64,000 nt of DNA from Laguncularia racemosa. Taxonomy: Eukaryota; Streptophyta; Magnoliopsida; Myrtales; Combretaceae. The stretch spans positions 3,844,001 through 3,908,000 of the forward strand of contig JBBMOL010000039.1 of the NCBI GenBank assembly GCA_037954665.1. Reading direction: 5' to 3'. Below are positions 33,442-46,865 of this stretch, in pieces. Under the pieces are notes generated by a model, which saw nothing but the letters and a program-made list of their open reading frames with translations, was not told the origin of the DNA and ran no database searches. The position numbers and the translations under genes are program-made. How positions within the stretch are numbered: position 1 is the first letter of the stretch; each line of letters starts with the position of its first letter.

Positions 33442-36400
33442 TATTACCATATTTCATTATTATTAGTTATCATCACTAGTAATTCACCACTATTATATTG
33501 TCTTACCATTATTTATTGTTAAAAATTTTAATAATTTAAATCCTTAGAATTTACAATAAAACTATTTGATGAATAGTTTTAATTATATTCTCATCATAAT
33601 CACTAGTTAGAATTTAGCATGGTATAACTAGCATAAAAATAATCAAAATTGAAAATCGAAAATAGAAAAGAAAAATGAAAATTAACCAATGCTAGTAATA
33701 TTATGAACAATCAAGGTCCGGAGTATGCAAAGCCCATTTTGCATAAGCATGTGTTGTTTTAGCCTTGCCCTATGGCTTTTTTATCCATCCAGATGTCATT
33801 TACAATGTAATTGGCGTCAGCATCCACTGTGGTACATAGAGTATTTGATGGTGAACTTTGAAAAAAAAAAAAGAAAAAGAAAATTGAGTATATGATGGTG
33901 ATCTGGTAAATAATTATATTTTCTCTATTTCTCATGTTATGTTTATTTTGATGTGATGCTACTTTGAGACTTCAATATCTCATCCTATTAAAATGGTATG
34001 TCCATAAGTATCAGAACCATTATCAAATATTATTGGTATGTTTGATGTATAAAATGAGATAAGATAATAATAAAATTATAATTTAAAAAATATAATAAAA
34101 AACAATATTGTTTTTTTATAGTTTATTTGAGATCTCTCACGAGTAGACATAATTATACATTAGTTAAAAAAAAGTTATTTCGCTAATCTTGCAAAAAAGT
34201 TACGACTCATTTCATAATAATATGATTTCATGGAATAAATATTTGGCTAATTAAATATCAAAATAAGCTACAAGAAAAAAATAATTATTTTATTTTACTT
34301 TTATAAAGTTAACCAACCATGCTGTATAAATTTTTATTGACATCTTTTGACCCTATCGATGTTGTACATTGAAAAATTATAAGCTTTTTGTAAATCTATA
34401 AATAAATTTATATGTTTATTCATCTCGACGATATTGGCAAGTACACAAGAGAAAACTGAATGATCATATCAACCATTTGAGCTAAATATCCTTTCAGAAT
34501 GTTGAAGGGAGAGTTATCTCTACATGTGTCAAGCCTTAAAATTGGTTCTTCGCTTGAAGACGCATAGACTTCTTTAGTCTTGTTATTCGGGAAGGGAAGG
34601 GTCGATTAGGATGGAAGGGGAATAATGTAGATCTACTATATTATGGACCATCTTTAGGACATCATAGGCGAGCATTCCTGACAAGAACCCACGTTTTCCA
34701 TGTCTAGTTCTAGTTAGTATTCGGAACCAATTTAGGTGCACCTTAGCAACTGCGTGGAACACTCCAAGGACAGACATGGTAAATTAGACACGAAAAAATT
34801 TCAGATCAGAGTCAACTCTGGTCTCTGTTGCTGTTATTCATGGGCTCACTAACAATATAGATGAAAACGAAGGCAGTGATATATTGTCGTATGGCTTGGT
34901 TTTACAGTGTAGGAGAGTAGATTATATGAGGAAAAAGTATTACCATCCTATTTAATGAGAGAACTTAAAATTTGAAAGCACGCTCAATAAGGAGTTAAGC
35001 GATTTAAGAGTTTTACTGAAAACCTCAATCCATCTAATCTTAAGGATTGGTTTGATAAGTAGAATAAAAGTCCGAGTACATGCCAAAATCTAGAATCTGA
35101 GCCAGTAAATCTTAGTTCTACTAGTTTGGAAATGAGAATTGAAGAACTTGGTTCCCAATTAATAATTCGGCATTGGACATATTCTATGAGATTAGTTTGA
35201 GCCGATTTACACTATCAAACCGTTGTATCCTATAAGATAGAAAGGGATGGTCCGCAAGAGCATCTTGAAGAGGAACCCTGATCTTTGTAGGAACAAAGGT
35301 GATGATAAAGACAAAACATGGCATCTCCTCGTTTAATTAAACTTAAAATGCATTTGGTGGAGTATGAGTTTGATTTTGATAGTTGAGTTCTAACAAGTGA
35401 AAAGGCACGCCGATTTTGTTGAGAAAGCCTTAAGGTGATGCTATTCAAGCAACGTAAGGGAATAGAAAGACTGTTCATGTATTCAAGTAATTTAATGAAT
35501 TAGCTTATCGACAAAATACTTCCCCCCCCCCCCCCCACTTCCCAACTAGTACTATTATTATATATTATACTTTTAGGCTACTTTTATGTAGCATAACTTT
35601 AGGAAAAGAGAGATTTAGGTTTGATTCATCACATTAGAAGATTGTATTTATTCTATTTGGCTATAAAGAATTTAACAATTTCAATTGGTTTGAATAAGTA
35701 AATTCTATTCTATTTTACACCAAGGTTGTTCATAAATCCTTAAAAAACAAACCAAAAAGAAAAAAGAAAAACACAACTTTAGATGTGTACACTTAAACTT
35801 ATACACTTTTGATGTATATTCAAATAGGCTCATTAAATCTTTCATAATTTCTATTTATTTTAAAGATGACAGATGATATCTTCAACTTCCATATACTTGA
35901 TTCTTTCTTATATATATATATAGATACACACTTTATTTAAGTCTTAACTATAGCTTCATTACAAGAAATCAAAACTCAAATATAGATTATATAAGGACAT
36001 TGCTCCATGTGTTCTTAAACTGCCCATTTTTAAGATTAAGTATTTAGCTTAGGCCATCCAAATGTTTAAAAAGCAATATGCTATTTTATAATAGATGAAA
36101 ATTAAAAAATAATAATAATAAAATTAAAAAGAATTATGTAAATAAAAGTGAACTCCCATCTTATTTTCTTAGTTTTTAGATATTTTATTAGGCAATGTTG
36201 TTTTTTATAAGACTAAGAGGAGATAGACTAATGGGTAGTAACTAGGTTTGTAGGCAAAGAGGACCATTAATATTGAAATATACATGTGCATGGTTTGACA
36301 ATTATTTGAGCTAAGTTGAGCATAGAGTGTTGCATGAATTGGCATTGAGGAATTCTTTCAAATGAAATTATTTTACTTTAAACAAAGTTGTTCATAAGAC

Positions 36401-39399
36401 ATTCTGTTGAATGAAAATTTTCATTTAAACAAAATGTGATCAGTACTTTGAATGAGGATTTAAAGGCCTTCTAAGTTGATTTTTTCAACGACCCACGTAT
36501 AAATATGCATGTACATAAGTCTAGTTAATATAATTTTCAAGTCTTGTTACTAAATTCATCTTTGGTTGATTTGGAATCTCCATTAGAAGAAACTTTATGC
36601 AGATGGCGACTTCAATAAGTAGTGAAATTCCATACACAAAATTTACTTTGATGCGGTGATATCAACTTCAACATTTTGTTTGGTTTTGACCTGGCATGCC
36701 TGCATCCGTGAATATAATAATAGTTTTCCTAAAGCTACCGGTTACAAGTGGTAATGGGAGATCATTTTATGGTAGCCGTTTATCTTGATGATGGGCCTGT
36801 TTACTCTTGTTACCGAATTTCATTTTTAGTGTCATTTTATATGCAATCACTTTTGGCTTTTGATCTTATTTATAAGGAAAATTGTTTTTAACACTCGATT
36901 TATCCTAACAAATTGGCGGTAAAGTATGATATTGAAAAGTTTGATACATATACGAATTTTAACTTGATAAGTACAAACAGGTAGGAATCCGGTGTAGTTA
37001 GGGTTTATGAAAGGACACTGGATGACAGGTAGAGGAGGCTACATATGAAGGGTCTCAACGAGGAGGCCAAAATAGGAAGCTAGCTGCTAGTGGAGCCGGA
37101 GCATCTGGATGGTCATAACGGAGGCGTAAAGGAGGGACGTGTATGATTTAAAGGGTCATATCAATACAGAATATGTGTAGACCAAATCCACAAGTATCTG
37201 CCAATAAATAATATGCCTATCCTGCCTATTAACACGTACCCTTATTGTATATTGTTATCTACCAATGGATAAAAACTTATTAATCTCTACAAAATATGTT
37301 GCTTGATGTTTGAACTAGTTTCTTTTTATTGCTCTAATTGTCTATTTATTTATTTATTTATTTTGTATTCTAATCTTGTGTTTTGGGTGAAATGTGCCCT
37401 ATTAATATGAAGATGTAATTGATCGATGATAAAGACCCCATAGGGATCAATAATGATCATGGGGAGTTGAAGAGAATCTACACTAAAATACTGAAAAGGA
37501 AAGAGAGTGTGGAAAATGTGAGAACCCATTATTAGTGGCTTAGGGTGAAGAAGAATAACAAGAGATTCTTAACTTGAGAATGTGGCTCATCCCCTCTATG
37601 TTGATTTGCAATTCATCCTACATTCTATTCTTCTCCAAGAGAATCTTCCTACTTTTTGTTTCTCGAGCTTTTTTCCACAAGGGAATAGCATTCCTTGCTC
37701 ATTTCTTACTTTCCCATTTAAGCCGTTATTGCAGAAACAAACAATGATAGTAAATAGATATATAAATAAATAAAATTAGTAATATTGGAATTTCAAATTA
37801 TGAATAATATAAGACCATATGTCCCGTGTACGTGTATACCTACAAAATAGTTTTAGATATATAAATACTAGGAAGTAGTGTGGCTCAATCATTTGTAGCT
37901 TTGCAAAAAATTAAATCAGAAGGTCCTATATTTATAGTGTCATGCTCCGCAAAAGGCCTTAAACGTGATAATCCACTATAGTTACCTAATTTTTATTAAA
38001 TAACTATGAAGTGTTTGAGCTATTACATTAAATTAACCTATCAAAATTATATCACATGAGAAAAGATGTCTTATCTAAGCTGTCATTTCATATTCTTTTA
38101 ATTATAATATGAATGTTTGAAGTCTAACATTGTATAAAAGGTTTTTCCTTTCTTGCTAATCATACATATTTTTTAAAAATAGACCTCATGTATAGAAGTC
38201 CGGTTAAATGAGAGCTACATACCTTTTATAAAAGTGCAAATTGCACCAACATACGTAACCCATGTTTCAGTATTTTTCCGCTTGTATAGCCGGTTTTTTC
38301 TTTTCTGACATTTATATAACATATGTTATATATCCTTTACCCTGAAAATTCATCATAATCTTATCACAACATAAATTTGGATGACTGAAAACCAAACGAC
38401 AAATGTAAAAGACACTCATTGGGCACGCATTTAGGATGCAAAGCTCCATAAAACCTCTTATTTTTCCAAGTTTTTCTCCTTAATTTATCCTTTATAAAGT
38501 CAGTTATTTGGGATTAAATGGACAAGGATGATAACTTCAATTCCGGTCTATTTTAGGGTTTATCTTCCCCAACGTGCACATCAAGTGATCAAAATCAATT
38601 GGGATCAATAATATTAGGTTAGGGGAAAACCCAACTTACATAGATGATGATACAAAGAAAACATGGGTTATATAATTAATCAACCAAAGACTGTGAGTGT
38701 AAGCAAGCAAGCTGGTGTTACTCTTTGTAGTTAATCACACGGACAAGCATGTGATCTTTTCGACGAGCCATTCACTGTGCGGCTCCATGTGTCTATTGGC
38801 CACTGTTCAAAGTGCCACCGGCCATGATCGAAATGAAAAGTCTTAAATGGTTTTTTTATTGCTAGAACGGTGATTCAAGAGCTCCTAACCATTATTTATA
38901 TATATATATATATATATTTCGGAAGTTTTTCAATATAGATTACATGTTCAAAAAGCTTGATTTAAGTTGAAGGATACAGATCCTGAGGTAGTTGCAGCAT
39001 TTAGTAACAGCCATGTATGTATAATACATTGGCAAAATCGAAACCACGCATTATCTGTATGCAACCATTAAAGCATGATTTAATACAAAAATAAAAATAA
39101 AAATAAAAATGAGCAAATAACTTTATTATATAAGATATTCATCTATACTTAACTTGATTGAGTAGGTATCAAGTAAGTATTAAATGTGATCCTTAAAAAG
39201 AATATATGTCTAGATAAATTTGCAATACTAAACTTATATATAGATGTTTTATGGTTTAATTAGATATTACAAAACTATAACATTTGAGCAAATAACTAGT
39301 ATATATATATTATGTATAATATATATATATATATGTAATATTTATTTATTTCTATTATTTTAACTTTCTAATAAATTTAGATTTGGTTCTTCCTCATTT
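33442..39399. other. ~6-kb gene-poor stretch; poly-C run at 35522-35536; (TA)n at 38897-38918
   Basis: No ORF here has a recognisable domain and no element ends were found. Composition is less AT-rich at 34500-35480 and 37000-37150, where ORFs at 34583-34777 (-), 35230-35478 (-) and 37582-37773 (+) occur. None resembles a known protein. A run of about 15 C precedes CACTTCCC at 35522. A TA run lies at 38897. Confidence 0.4.
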
Positions 39400-41045
39400 C
39401 GACCTTTTTTTTTGCAAGTTATTTATTTGGAGATTCAAGCTTTATTCAGTTTTTTCATCAGATCTTCCTATCTAATTGGTTTAAGCTTCGAGTGCACCCA
39501 TGGATCCATTCAAGCAAATTTCTAGTTCTGCCAAAGCCATAAAAAGGGTGTTTGCCTCAATTTTTAGCTTTATTAACTCCTCTGCTCAACCCCTTGTTGG
39601 CTTAAAAAAGCCACAACTTTTAGGGTTCAGCTGGATATGATATCATCAGAGGAAGAAATTTAAAAGCTTTGGTGGGCTCCTTTACTTATCCTCACCCAAC
39701 AATGAAGGAAATTAGAGAGTTGTTTTTTTGTGGCTAGAGGATTTAAGGGTCCAATGCTTCAAGAAGACTATACACGCATTTTGGAAAGAATAACATGGAA
39801 CACCAATTCTTCGATTATGCGTTTGGTGAAATGGTCTCTACTTGTGCATTTAGCCGAAGAATCACTTGTTGCCCCAGCATGGATTAGTTTCCTTTATCTC
39901 TCCCATTTGATTATCTAGAAAAAATCTATGCTATATGCAATGCATTAGGGACTCCTTTAAAATTAGATGAACCTACCGCAAACCTTTCAAGGCCTTTAGT
40001 GGCTCGGTCCCCGTAGAGGTGGTATCTAGGAAATATAAATAATGTATATGGATAGAAAATGAAAAGAATGGATTTTATTAACAAGTTGTATTCAAATCTT
40101 GTCAAAATATTATTCATTTTATTTTAAAATTGGTCATTGTGCTGAAGACTGTTATAAAAAGTCTCTAAATAAACAAATGTTGTCATTCCCCCCCTCCCAA
40201 AAAAAAAAAGAAAGGAAGGCAAAGGTGGATGAAAAACTCAAAACTAAAGTAATTCAGCAAAAAATATGTTTCTAAAGTTCAGACATCTTTGAATGATAAA
40301 AGTAAAATAACTAAAACTAATAATTTTTCTTTTGTGGATATTTCTACATTCGAAAACGTTGAAGCTGTAATCAATGATGCTGGTTCTTTTGGAATTAAAG
40401 TAGTAGAACTTGAAATTGGTAAGAGTTCAAAGTCAACAAAGGTTGTGAAAGAGGACTTGAAAATTAAAAACATTACTTATGCAAAGGTAAACAATGTATC
40501 TCCTAGAGTTATAGGTATAGAAAACAGTGAGATATCTCTTTTAGAAGATAATGTCAACTAGGTGGACTCTACCCCTATCATGGAAAATGTTGAAGGAGAT
40601 AAGTATTTAGTAAATTTTAAATCGACTGAGGATGACCCTCTTAGAAAGGACACTATTGAAATAATTGTGATTAATACAAATAATAAAAATATAAATGATA
40701 AGGCTGAGATTGAAGATGATGGGAAAACTTTGGCCATCCTATCTTCGTATCATCACTTTATAAAATATTTGGAAAAGATAGAATAGATATGAAAAAAAGT
40801 ATTAAGTTGAGTCAAGAGTAGCAGAAATAAAAAAGTGTTAAGAACAAAACCAGTTAAACATCCTCTTGTTCACCTTTTGGATGATTACTACTACTCTTAT
40901 ACTCTTTCAAGTCTTAACTAGCTGTAATAATCCCTTTTAATTTTGGACTCGAGCTTGATTTTAACGAGATAAGATTTATATCTCCTAGATCTTATATTTC
41001 TTCAATTTCACAATAAAGGTTTCTTTATTTCCCCCAAAAAACATT
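39400..41045 (+). mobile_element. LINE-derived element holding ORF1 and a 3' tail but no ORF2
   Basis: An ORF1 remnant (39500-40786) is followed within ~250 bp by a tail (TTCACAATAAAGGTTTCTTT, then TTTCCCCCAAAAAAC) that looks like the 3' end of plant LINEs. No endonuclease or reverse transcriptase coding is seen between them. The 5' boundary is a guess and no target duplication was found. It is either an internally deleted LINE or an ORF1-only non-autonomous family. Confidence 0.5.
39500..40786 (+). pseudogene. LINE ORF1-like protein remnant (DUF4283 plus zinc knuckle)
   Basis: Starting at MDPFKQI (39500) and joined across shifts, the translation has 'EIREFFFVARGFKGP' (~39710-39755), 'DYTRILERITWN', 'VAPAWISFLYLPFDYLEKIY' (~39867-39930) and 'ICNALGTPLKLDEPTANLSRP' with 'LVAR' (39930-40005). 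'VWIENEKNGFYQQVV' follows. This is the order of DUF4283-type LINE ORF1 proteins. The CCHC knuckle reads 'YYSFYFKIGHCAEDC', with both leading Cys replaced by Tyr. Two open pieces (40289-40561 and 40562-40786, separated by one TAG) continue as a Lys/Asn/Glu-rich tail. It cannot make a normal nucleic-acid chaperone. Confidence 0.72.
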
Positions 41046-43874
41046 TTTTAATTGAATAGGGATAACTTTAATGCAATTATCTAGTCCTTTATTTTATATA
41101 AAATTTTGGAAACTTATGCACATTAGATGTGCATCCAACGGCAACAACTCAATGTGCCTCATGTGACATAAACATTTTTCTCCCGGACAAAATTCTCCCC
41201 ACTCCTCATAAATAAAATTTATTAAATTAATTTATCCAATTTTTTTATCCCAAACAAAAGTACTGAAAATTCTTTATTAGAAAATGAATATTTAGGCTTT
41301 GATATATATATATTTAGCACATGTATTATGAATGCTTGATTGATGAAATAACCGAAAAATTCAAACAAAACTAATAATATAGTCGTAAATGTTTTTTCAA
41401 TAACTAAGAGTATTCTAGATTTTTCGACCTAATTGCACTAAATACTCTAACAAACCTTAATTCTAAGGCTTTTAAGCTAATCGAAAACATTCCATTATGA
41501 ACTCTTTGGTTTTACTACGATTCAAAACGCAGTCCCAAAAGGAAGCTCTTCAAGATGGTCCATTTTTTTCTTGTCTTCTCCTTTTCTTTCGATTAGTTAA
41601 AGAGTCCACATAATTTATTTTTTTTTAAAACTAAATAATATGATGAAACAATAAGTTTGAATTATGGTTCTTATTTTTTTTTTAAATAATAATTGTAAGT
41701 GTAGTTCTATATTTCTATGTATTATCTAAAAATATATTATCCAATGAAATATTAATTATTCTTATTTTGATGTATTAGCTAAGCAAAGAAAATAGAATAA
41801 AATTAAATTAGTACTTACGAATGTATAATAAAAATAAATAAATAAAATCAAACATCTTAAAACTTGAAAGTTATGTGTTAGATTATGCCTATTGCAATTA
41901 ACCAAGAATATCTTCTATAATAGTGATTTTGTTTTAACAAAATAAGCAATTTGAAATAATTTATTCCTATTAAATATAAAAGGAAAGGTTTCCAAAATTA
42001 TATTAAATTTGACAAAGAAATCATGGAAATACTTTAATAATATTATAAAAATGTGAAATAAAAAAAAAAGAAAAAAAAGTTCAAGAGTTTCCAAAACTAT
42101 ATATTATAATATGATATCTCATGCTTAAATTATCTTAGTATAAGTTAATCTACAAAAATTTTTGGTGTCAACAATTTAAAAACAATTGATGTTTGATCAA
42201 GCTTAATCAAGCATACTAGATTCAATAATAAGAGAATTACATCAACTAATCCAAAGGTGGCTTTGAACATGTTGGTTTCTGAACTTAAAATGCATTAAGA
42301 TCATGTTACTCCAAGTTTAAGGACTTAAATAGGTTTTGGTTTTGGGAGTAAAATAATAAATCTTTCATAGATTATTTAGCTTAATGACTCAAGTAGAACA
42401 GTTAAACTAGAAATGTAGTTACAAAGAATTATATGTGTATACATATTGAAAGATAAAATAAAGAATTAAGAAAAAAGGAACTAAGCTTGAGAACTTTATG
42501 AAAAATTTCTAGAAAATTTTGAGTGGAACATTTGACTAGATAAAGAAGGTAAGAAAGCTTGAGTCTAAAGCAATTTAATCAACTAAATTCATCCAAACAC
42601 ATAAACCTTCCCCTTTGATCAAGTTTGATCTATTAAACTTTTTTTTAGACCGTACTACCAGTTTGATGCTCTTGTTTCCCCTAGTGAAATCCAACCTACC
42701 AAACTTTAGATTTAGTAGATTGAACCCTTTCATTTTTTAACAAAATCCTAAACAACATTAGATTTGCCATTGGTGTTTGGAAACTGTACTATGTTTATAG
42801 TTTATTTCCTATGACATGTATTTAGTGTGTTGGAGTGAACTAAACTTAAATTAAACCTTAATTATGCATGCTACTTTGCTTTTTTATCATTGTTTATATG
42901 TGTCACAAGATGTTTACTCCTATTGCATGTAGAGCACTAACCTATCAATGCCATTACAATAAACCACAAAATTAGGACAAAGTACATGAGATGCCTATTC
43001 ATAATGTAGGTTAGGATACAAAGGTCATGGATCAATTAGTTTTGGCCATTTAAGTGGGTCTTGACATAGCAATAAAATGGTTAAATAGGACACAAAATGC
43101 TTACTCTTGATGCAAGGTAAGGTATGTAAGTCATAGACCGAATAATAAATGCCATTTAAGTGGATAGAAAAACAACTTAGAGTTATGGTTTTAGTGTTGA
43201 GACCTATACAACAAATCATGGAATGTTTAGACTGACTTTACAAGTTTTATAGCTGCCTAAGTTGTTTTCCTTCAATTAGCAAAACCTAAATATTTTGTAA
43301 TCAAGGTGTTTAGGCATTTGCATAAGAAGAAATATGCATGCCTAATCGGTACATATATGTTTTAAACTCTTGGTTAGGTGCTAATAAACTCTTTAAAATT
43401 TCTAAATTGTGATTTTATTTCCCTATCACCTTTGAAAATGCACAAATAAGATTTTAGTAATAGTTTTTAGGTTATTTACATACTTTTAAAAGTTATTGAA
43501 GAGGTGAATGAAAGGGTTACCATAGAGAAATGAAATAAGACAGTGATAATGCTTGAATAATTATTACTTTCTTCAGTTAACTAAGTAAATAGAATTACTA
43601 TCATTTTGTTCAATTAGTTGAATAACTTTAAGAAATAAGAGCCAAATAGTGAAAAAGCACATTAAAATACCCTTATATACAATTGTTTAACTATAACATT
43701 ATAACCATATTTGTATCATTATATTTTATTATTTATAATTACACATGAATATTTATAATATTTTAAATAAATAATTATTTTTATTTTTTATATTAATATA
43801 ATATGTTATACATTATATATTACTATATATAATATAATTAAGTTATTTTTTGTTATATGATATTATTATATTAT
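41046..43874. other. AT-rich intergenic, no gene seen
   Basis: No supported gene or bounded element. A degenerate ~115-bp word series (GGTTAGGATACAAAGGTCAT and GGTAAGGTATGTAAGTCATA) repeats once between 42970 and 43165. Confidence 0.4.
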
Positions 43875-43882
43875 TTATATTT

Positions 43883-44246
43883 AGGGAAATTGTAAATGAC
43901 CTCCCTAAACTTTCACTTAAATATGGGTATATGCCCTTAACTTTTAAATATTATAAATCACTCATCTAAACTTTGATAAATTAGCAACATAAAGGATATT
44001 TGCTTTTTTAGTTAAAAAAAAAAAGACGTTGAGTTTAAAGTTTAGAGAGTGTTAAAGCATATTTTGATAAGTTTATAGGATGTTTCCATAGCAAAATTAA
44101 AGTTTAAGAGGGTTATTTATAACTTTAGGAGGTTATTTACCAACTTATCAAAATTTAGGTATGTCATTTGCAATATTTGAAAGTTTGGAGGGTATATATG
44201 CACCTAGATCAAAGTTTTTGGGGTTTTCTTTTTTGCATTTTTCCCT
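43883..44246. mobile_element. 364-bp hAT-type MITE with perfect 8-bp target-site duplication
   Basis: The element begins AGGGAAATTGTAAATGACCT and its inverted copy ends TTTTTGCATTTTTCCCT. The ends pair over ~100 bp (shared CCCTCCAAACTTT / CCCTAAACTTT and TTTGATC words). TTATATTT flanks both sides exactly (43875-43882 and 44247-44254). An 8-bp duplication with short AGGG-type termini points to the hAT superfamily. No ORF is present. Confidence 0.85.
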
Positions 44247-44254
44247 TTATATTT

Positions 44255-45429
44255 ATTATGCAATAACACAATCTACATAAAACAATATTCATAATTAATG
44301 TAAAATTGGCTATAATTGTATTATTATGTTTGGTTAATTATAATTATTTTTAAAGTACCTAGACTATATGATTAATGTTTACTAAGTATTAAATATATAA
44401 TATCTATCGATTTGTATACCAATATCATATGTTGTATTTTATATATTATTAAATATCATCTAATCACTTTAGCATATTACGTTATTAATATTGTTTATTA
44501 TATAATATTAAAAATTAAGTAAAATATAATTTTTATTTAGTAATAAAATTATCATAATTTTAACGATATAATAATATTAAAATTAATATCCTATTTTATT
44601 TTACGTAATTGGACTTAAATAATTATATAATATAACATAATAATATTTAAATTTTTATTTTATTTTACCAGAGTAATATTTAACTTCATTATTATAGTAT
44701 AAATATATATGTAATCATAAAATAATATTATGATTTAATATTAATTTCTATTGTATATTATTTATGTTTGTTAAGATGTATAATATTACATTAATTATAA
44801 TAGAATATTATTGTCATATTTTATAGTACTGATATTTATTGACATAATATTATATATTTTTTAAACAGTACCATAATTTTAGTTTAAAATTATTCATATT
44901 CATCAATATTTTATTATTTATATTGTCTTGGAGAGGGTGACCTGGTATGGGTACCTGTGGTTTTAGAGGTAATGGTCGGTTTGGCATATTCATAGTCTGG
45001 ATGTGGTGTGATTCACCTACTAAGGGGGTGGTCATAAATAGCCATGCTAATAACTATCCATAGAGGTGTAAACATAAATCACCATTTAACATTTTTCAAT
45101 AATATTAAAGATTTATTATGAAATGATTATTGCGCATTCAAAATATATAAGTGAATATTATACTAAAACGAAATAGAATAATTCTTCCTCCAAACAAATA
45201 TGACATTATTAGAATTATCCTCAAAACAAAATATTATTTTGTTATGTTTTGGTAGTGGTCTAATCTATCTATTGTGGACTTAGAAAAATGTATCGTACTT
45301 TTCAATATTGATTATATATTTTATATATACATATATAAAAGTAGATGTACAGTAAAATATAATTTTTTTTTATTTAATCTGTTATTAAATGTCATGAGTA
45401 TCCGTCAAGGTTATCCTTTTTACCAGAAC
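44255..45429. other. very AT-rich intergenic, no gene seen
   Basis: Long ATAT/TTAATAA-rich sequence. A short GC-richer piece at 44930-45050 carries a - strand ORF (44850-45035) with a Pro-rich stretch but no known domain. Confidence 0.4.
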
Positions 45430-46320
45430 TAACTATGCCTGATGTCGGAGAGGCCCACCCACCATGGAAAGCCTTTTAAGTTTCACCTCAAGATAAAAGA
45501 GTTTTTCAGTAGGACTGGAATGAGGCCTCAGGCGCAAGGACATTCTTGTGTGTGTTCATATCCGAGAGTGAAGTGAAAATCACATGTCATGTCCCTGTAA
45601 TTCTGAAGATCAGAAGCAGTCCTGTTGTTCAGTAAATTCAATTTTGACACACACTTTAGGTCCCAAGATTTGTAATATTCTTTTTCCAATAGCTTTTGGA
45701 AGGGACCAAAAACTTTATACCAATTGAAGTTTGAAAAAGAAAAAAAAAAAGATATGGACCTGGCTCCCTTCTTAATCACACTCTTATATTTGTGAAATTG
45801 AATAAGTTCCAAAATTCCAAACAAGACAAAGAAGAATCTATTCCTTATTCCATTCCTTGCCTTCCAATGCTGTAAAAGATTGTCACTGAAATTCCACCTC
45901 CAATTCTCCCATTCACTATAATTTTAATTACAATAAAAAATGCCTCCGCCTCGAAAATCTTATCTAATATTCTGCATTTATGAATTAACAAATGTGACAA
46001 AGCCTGGAATTGGTATGCATTTGGATTAACATGTCTTAAACACTGACAAGGACCTAGATACAGAATTTGCATAATCTCAGGATGATAGATAAGGGAGTGT
46101 TGAGAATCTTCCTAGAGAACATTGAGACTTTGGAATTTTTCCGGGGCAACGCAGATAGTGGATTCTGTAATCCAAGTCACAAAGTTTCGGTAAAGAAACC
46201 GCGCGAATGAGATTCTTTTGATGGCTAGCGCTGAAGAAAACACGACGAAAAAAATAGTTGGAGGGATCGATTCTAGTTCCAGTTGCAAGGCACAAGAAGA
46301 TTTTTTTTTTTGAAAGTTAT
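45430..46320. other. GC-richer island upstream of the MYR-like gene, unidentified
   Basis: The composition is clearly more balanced than the AT-rich flanks. Three abutting - strand ORFs (46295-46077, 46072-45845, 45824-45528) and a 30-codon + strand ORF (46221-46313, starting MASAEENTTKK) occur here. None matches a family I know. It could be a divergent non-coding transcript or an unrecognised or dead gene on the - strand, or the upstream exon or promoter of the MYR-like gene. Confidence 0.3.
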
Positions 46321-46731
46321 AGTGCAGGGGAATTCAAATATGTCCCATTGTCTTAGAATAGAAACAAAAGTGGTAAAGTGGGCCCAATTCAACAAAGCTG
46401 GAAGGGAGATATCTCCTTTACTCGTCTAGTGAATATTGACATGAAATTTAACTCCATAACCAATTAATCTAAAAGTTTAAACTTAAAATTTGTTAAGGAT
46501 CCAATAGAAACCCATTAAGTGAATGGTTTAATTAACTTGAGCTTAATTTGGACATATGACTTTCTGCTCTAACACCATATTAGATTTTATGGCCATGATC
46601 AGCTCATCTAAGACTTTAAACTTATACATCGATGTATAGTATACTTATCATATTTATTGCTTGACATTAGATTAGGTCTTGGTCTTGCCTTGTTTCAAAC
46701 TAAAGATTCTATGCCCCCTTTTCTTTTGCTT

Positions 46732-46738
46732 TATAAAA
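46732..46738 (+). promoter_or_regulatory. TATA box candidate of the MYR-like gene
   Basis: TATAAAA lies 134 bp before the chosen start codon and follows a pyrimidine-rich stretch. Spacing suits a ~100-nt leader. An acceptor-like CTATCTAG lies just before the start codon, so a 5' UTR intron with a more distant promoter is also possible. Confidence 0.4.
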
Positions 46739-46865
46739 CCATGATATAGCATACCTTTTGTTATATAGGGGTCAGTAAAAGTTTATGCGGGCTAGAGCAG
46801 TTGTAGGAAGTTCCATTCTTAGCACGGAATATATAGCAAACCAGTTTCTCAAGCTATCTAGGAAG

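Noticed and set aside
34583..35478. two - strand ORFs in a GC-richer patch
   Set aside because: No domain, no splice-consistent chain and no similarity to a known plant protein could be recognised.
45755..45780. CCTGGCTCCCT word resembling mature miR160
   Set aside because: Only 11 bases match, and no complementary star arm that could fold into a precursor was found nearby.
46221..46313. 30-codon ORF starting MASAEENTTKK
   Set aside because: It is short, ends in a poly-T run and has no recognised relatives, and it lies well upstream of the likely MYR-like TATA box. Kept only as part of the unidentified island.
46785..46865. in-frame N-terminal extension of the MYR-like protein
   Set aside because: The family begins at MYHN (46866), and an acceptor-like CTATCTAG directly precedes that codon, so the extension is probably leader or intron.
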